Assembly (NCBI GenBank): GCA_009778255.1
Contig: WRKD01000146.1
Span: forward strand, 1 to 9,452
DNA: 9,452 nucleotides
DNA from: Bacillota bacterium
GTDB lineage: Bacteria > Bacillota > Dehalobacteriia > UBA4068
Direction: 5' to 3'
Part shown: one piece after another, positions 6,798-9,452 of the stretch
How the letters are laid out: each line of letters starts with the position of its first letter
Position numbering within the stretch: position 1 is the first letter of the stretch
Position numbers and translations under genes: made by a program
Notes under the pieces: model-generated
The model's input: the letters and a program-made list of their open reading frames with translations, nothing else
What the model was told of the DNA's origin: nothing
The model's database searches: none

Positions 6798-7793
6798 ATG
6801 GAAAACTGTTTAGAATTTAATCTTGACTCGATCATAAAACAAAGAGGCATTAAGCGAAAAGGCTATATAAATATTTCGATGAAACCTGATGGCAGCTATG
6901 TTCGCATACCCGTCATGGTCATCTGTGGCAACGAGGAAGGACCAGTTATTCTAGCCGATGCTTGTACACACGGGGATGAATATGAAGGCGCGGAAGCAGT
7001 AATTAAAGTAGCAAAGGAGTTGGATTGTAGCACATTAAAAGGAACTTTTATCGGTGTGCCAGCAGTGAATTTAGATGCGGCCAACAGTGGTCGGAGAGAA
7101 TCACCTTATGACATGTCACATGCAGATTTAAACCGGGTATTCCCGGGGAGCGACGATTCCTTTCTATCTTCATACATCGCTAAAATCTATATGGATATGG
7201 TCATTAAAAAAGCTGATTATTATATTACTATGCATGGCGGAGGAAATAACCTATACCTCGAACCAGTAGTAATTTACATGGAGCCCAGTAATGATGTGGG
7301 GAAGATGTCTATGAAGATGGCGGATGCCTTTGATCTACAGGTGCAATGGAAATTGCAAATGGATCAATTTGCCGGGGTTGCGGACGCAGAAGCCGCCAAG
7401 ATAGGTATTCCGGTTATTACCCCTGAACTGGGCGGACAATGCATCCGGCATGCCGACCGGCAGAAGAATATTGATTTGGCTTACACCGGCATCCTAAATG
7501 TAATGAAAGTAATTGGTATGCTGGAAGGTAGCTTTGAAACAAGGCGCGATAAAATACACGTGGATACCTACTATTTATACAATGAAGCGGGTGGTATCCA
7601 TATTCCATTGAAAAAGCCGCTGGAAAAAGCAGTAAAAGGTGAAGTACTTTCCATAATTGAGAATTTTTTTGGTGAAACTGTAGGTGAGGTAATTGCGCCT
7701 TTCGACGGCATAGTGATAGGTTACTGGTCCTATACGGTGATACAACCCCATTCCTGGGCTTTCCTATATGCTAAGATTTTGCCTGTACAATAG
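6798..7793 (+). CDS. M14-type zinc deacylase, succinylglutamate desuccinylase/aspartoacylase family
   Basis: A 331-residue predicted zinc hydrolase that would cleave an N-acyl amide bond. THGDEYEG supplies zinc ligands His58 and Glu61; the DLNRVFPG motif (110-117) is the substrate-carboxylate-binding Asn-Arg signature of the family; His146 in TMHGGG is the third ligand; Glu210 in TPELGG is the likely catalytic base. In many relatives the third-ligand motif is DLH, whereas here Thr144 replaces the Asp. Residues from about 255 to the end form the usual C-terminal beta domain (GEVIAPFDGIVIGY). There is no signal peptide, so it acts in the cytoplasm, after uptake. AAGGAGG (6785-6791) precedes the ATG by 6 nt. 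Its place behind the importer suggests it deacylates the imported compound. AstE itself is unlikely, as no arginine-succinyltransferase pathway genes are nearby. Confidence 0.88.
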   Translation: MENCLEFNLDSIIKQRGIKRKGYINISMKPDGSYVRIPVMVICGNEEGPVILADACTHGDEYEGAEAVIKVAKELDCSTLKGTFIGVPAVNLDAANSGRRESPYDMSHADLNRVFPGSDDSFLSSYIAKIYMDMVIKKADYYITMHGGGNNLYLEPVVIYMEPSNDVGKMSMKMADAFDLQVQWKLQMDQFAGVADAEAAKIGIPVITPELGGQCIRHADRQKNIDLAYTGILNVMKVIGMLEGSFETRRDKIHVDTYYLYNEAGGIHIPLKKPLEKAVKGEVLSIIENFFGETVGEVIAPFDGIVIGYWSYTVIQPHSWAFLYAKILPVQ

Positions 7794-7808
7794 ACTGATG
7801 AGGCAAAG

Positions 7809-7892
7809 ATGATGAGTTTTTGCTTAACCCGAGAAAAATGGCAAGGGAATATTGACGAATGCTATGCTTACCTTCATGGTATGTTTTGTTAA
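7809..7892 (+). CDS. Possible small ORF of 27 residues between the two hydrolase genes
   Basis: An ATG-ATG pair (7809 and 7812) opens a frame of 27 codons ending in TAA at 7890-7892. GAGG at 7800-7803 is 5 to 8 nt upstream, a fair ribosome binding site. The peptide begins MMSFCLTREKWQ and ends YAYLHGMFC; it has three cysteines and two aromatic pairs and no membrane helix. I do not recognise it. It could be a small protein, a translated leader that couples to the M19 gene, or a chance ORF. It occupies most of the 145-nt gap, which otherwise shows no terminator or well-spaced promoter. Confidence 0.3.
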   Translation: MMSFCLTREKWQGNIDECYAYLHGMFC

Positions 7893-7938
7893 ATAAGAGT
7901 CTGTATGATAAAAAATCATTAAAATTGGAGGTAAAAAT

Positions 7939-8991
7939 ATGTTAACAGAGGGTTTTGTCATTAGTGATGAAGCAAAGAGAATTTATGCAAAAACCCAAGT
8001 ATGGGATATGCTTGTGCCAATGATCCATGACACCAAAGGCCCGGTCATTTGGGATCGTGCTGGCGTTACACTTTTCACCTATGCAAATGACGGTATTACC
8101 TTGCCCATGTATCGGGAATCAGGCATTAATGTAATCTGTTTTTCTCCGGCGGCAGATCAACTAGGACCAGAAACGGCTTTGCAATTGATTGGGCAAATAT
8201 ATGCTTTCTGCGCTAAAAATCCTGATCAATATGCAATGGCTTACACGGTGGACGAGATAGATAGCCTGTATAAAGCTGGTAAAACGCCTATATTCTTCAT
8301 GATACAGGGTACCAATTGCTTGGGTGGCAATCTGGAAATGCTGGAAGTGTTTTACCGCCTAGGCGTGCGCTCCATGATTATGGCATATAACCAGAAGAAT
8401 TTGGTTGGTGACGGTTGTGCTGAACGAACCGATGGCGGGCTCTCCCGTTTTGGTTTGAGCGTGATAAAGGAAATGAATCGACTGGGCATGATTTGCGATG
8501 GCACCCATGCCGGATATAAAACTTCCATGGAAATGATGGAAGCTAGCAATGCTCCTTGCGCATTTACGCATAGCAATGCCTATGGAGTTTTTCCACACTA
8601 TCGTAATATTAAGGATGATCAGATCAAAAAATGTGCGGAAACAGGTGGCGTAATTGGGATAAGTTCGGTGGGCGATTTTCTGCGCGACCCCCTGGCTAAA
8701 AGCGACGCCATCTTTAAACATATTGACTATATAGTCAACCTAGTGGGACCGCAACATGTAGGCTTAGGCTTCGATTTTGTGCGTGATACTACGCCTGATC
8801 CGGCTCAGAATAATGTCGATGCCTGGCCCACAGTGAATGGGGAGCCCATCCTATTAGATGCTTTGTATGGAGTCCCCGCGCAGTATTTGGAATTGGTTGA
8901 GTACATGCTGCGCGCCGGTTACCCTGAAAAAGCTATACGTGGTATTCTAGGCGAAAACTGGCGGCGAATTTGTAAAGAAGTATGGAAATAA
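7939..8991 (+). CDS. Divergent M19 (renal dipeptidase-like) family hydrolase
   Basis: A 350-residue TIM-barrel amidohydrolase of the membrane-dipeptidase family, normally cutting dipeptides with a C-terminal L- or D-residue. Family signatures are clear: RLGVRSMIMAYNQKNLVGDG (140-159), GGLSRFG (166-172), EMNRLGM (178-184), GTHAGYKTS with His190, THSNA with His211, RNIKDDQIK (223-230), GGVIGIS, and GLGFDF with Asp279. The N-terminal HxD metal motif is missing (WDMLVP at 22-27), the bridging Glu is Gln123 (IQGTN), and the substrate-contacting His is Tyr150. A bacterial M19 subfamily with FQN and TYNNQN motifs shares the last two changes, so this is probably a functional mononuclear variant and not a dead enzyme. 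No signal peptide. GGAGG (7927-7931) lies 7 nt before the ATG. It likely acts with the M14 enzyme on the imported substrate. Confidence 0.87.
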   Translation: MLTEGFVISDEAKRIYAKTQVWDMLVPMIHDTKGPVIWDRAGVTLFTYANDGITLPMYRESGINVICFSPAADQLGPETALQLIGQIYAFCAKNPDQYAMAYTVDEIDSLYKAGKTPIFFMIQGTNCLGGNLEMLEVFYRLGVRSMIMAYNQKNLVGDGCAERTDGGLSRFGLSVIKEMNRLGMICDGTHAGYKTSMEMMEASNAPCAFTHSNAYGVFPHYRNIKDDQIKKCAETGGVIGISSVGDFLRDPLAKSDAIFKHIDYIVNLVGPQHVGLGFDFVRDTTPDPAQNNVDAWPTVNGEPILLDALYGVPAQYLELVEYMLRAGYPEKAIRGILGENWRRICKEVWK

Positions 8992-9080
8992 GCAGAATAG
9001 CATAGTCTCTCGCCACTTAATGATTGTCGTGACCGCTTTTTATATTCAGGCTTTTCATTATGCTGAAAGGGTGACTTCCT

Positions 9081-9452
9081 ATGGCTTTGCGGAAACAATG
9101 GCTTCGTATCAATGGCGCGCCACGTATGATAGTTTGTGATCCGCTTAAAGATAGCCTTGCAACGCTACTACGCCGTTTAGGGCTAACCGGAACCAAAATA
9201 GGCTGCAATGCCGGGCAGTGCGGCGCTTGTACTGTGCTGCTGAACGGGGAGCCTGTTCGCAGTTGTACGAAAAAGATGAGCCAAATTGCCGAATATTCGG
9301 AAATCATTACGATTGAAGGCATAGGGGCGCCGGGCCGTTTGCATCCACTACAGGAAGCATGGGTTGCTTATGGCGGGGTACAGTGCGGTTTCTGTACCCC
9401 TGGATTCATTGTCTCTGCCAAAGCTTTATTGGATAATAAACCCAACCCTAGC
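9081..9452 (+). CDS. Aldehyde oxidoreductase Mop/xanthine dehydrogenase family, N-terminal [2Fe-2S] part (runs off window)
   Basis: A frame open from ATG 9081 through the window end (124 codons seen). It encodes the plant-type [2Fe-2S] ferredoxin domain of molybdenum hydroxylases: C42, C47, C50 and C62 in GCNAGQCGACTV and VRSC are the four ligands of the first cluster. QCGFCTPGFIVSAKALL (101-117) starts the helical second-cluster domain, with C102 and C105; its other two cysteines lie beyond the window. The stretch from VRSC through ITIEGIG and LHPLQEAW matches my memory of Desulfovibrio Mop, which oxidises aldehydes, more closely than purine-specific XDH. Whether it is a long single chain with the molybdopterin domain or a separate small subunit cannot be seen. 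GAAAGGG (9065-9071) precedes the ATG by 9 nt. The 89-nt gap upstream shows no clear terminator or promoter, so it may belong to the same operon. Confidence 0.88.
   Translation, partial: MALRKQWLRINGAPRMIVCDPLKDSLATLLRRLGLTGTKIGCNAGQCGACTVLLNGEPVRSCTKKMSQIAEYSEIITIEGIGAPGRLHPLQEAWVAYGGVQCGFCTPGFIVSAKALLDNKPNPS

Noticed and set aside
7852..7909. TTGACG (7852-7857), TATGTT (7880-7885) and TATGAT (7904-7909) as a promoter for the M19 gene
   Set aside because: The first pair is 22 bp apart, and TATGAT has no acceptable -35 at 16-19 bp; no supported pair results.
7904..7918. ATGAT/ATCAT hairpin as a terminator before the M19 gene
   Set aside because: Only a 5-bp A/T-rich stem followed by A-rich, not T-rich, sequence; it would be too weak.
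8359..8721. 120-codon open frame on the minus strand inside the M19 gene
   Set aside because: It lies wholly antisense to a clearly conserved coding region, has no recognisable motif, and is one of several such shadows in this window.
9024..9046. TTGTCG and TATATT as a promoter for the Mop-like gene
   Set aside because: The spacing is only 11 bp, too short for a sigma-A promoter.
9017..9322. Minus-strand open frame of 101 codons near the right end
   Set aside because: It is antisense to the [2Fe-2S] domain reading frame starting at 9081, whose cysteine motifs are unmistakable.

Overview
The window looks like a chromosomal stretch from a low-to-moderate GC, probably anaerobic Firmicute. The support is indirect: AT-rich spacers, strong GGAGG-type ribosome binding sites before almost every gene, a Firmicute-style lipoprotein signal, and a molybdenum hydroxylase [2Fe-2S] domain closely resembling Desulfovibrio aldehyde oxidoreductase Mop (judged from memory). 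I cannot name a genus. Every convincing gene is on the + strand.

Layout. Positions 1-105 hold what may be the tail of a membrane protein, interrupted by an in-frame TAG. Positions 173-201 look like a promoter for a MerR-family regulator with a GyrI-like effector domain (273-1154). The next 204 bases are regulatory. They hold a TTGACA/TATACT promoter with a 19-bp spacer, the spacing typical of MerR-activated promoters, with an imperfect dyad centred in it. One 12-bp stretch of the spacer recurs as a perfect inverted copy 98 bp upstream.

Downstream lies a complete peptide/nickel-type (Dpp/Opp) ABC importer: two permeases (1359-2291, 2307-3191), two ATPases (3202-4179, 4182-5120) and a lipoprotein substrate-binding protein (5177-6718). 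A strong 40-nt hairpin without a U-tract (6727-6766) follows the binding-protein gene. Next come an M14/AstE-AspA-type zinc deacylase (6798-7793), a possible 27-residue small ORF (7809-7892), a divergent M19 'dipeptidase' whose classical metal site is only half present (7939-8991), and the start of a Mop/xanthine-dehydrogenase-family protein (9081 to the window edge).

How it may work together (inference): the MerR protein senses a small molecule and switches on an importer for a peptide-like or N-acylated/amide compound. The two cytoplasmic hydrolases, which lack signal peptides, cut the compound, and the molybdenum hydroxylase may oxidise an aldehyde or heterocyclic product. The substrate cannot be read from sequence. 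The most notable points are the MerR promoter architecture, the M14 + divergent M19 + molybdenum hydroxylase combination behind one importer, and the atypical M19 active site. I see no tRNA, rRNA, CRISPR array, insertion sequence or phage gene.
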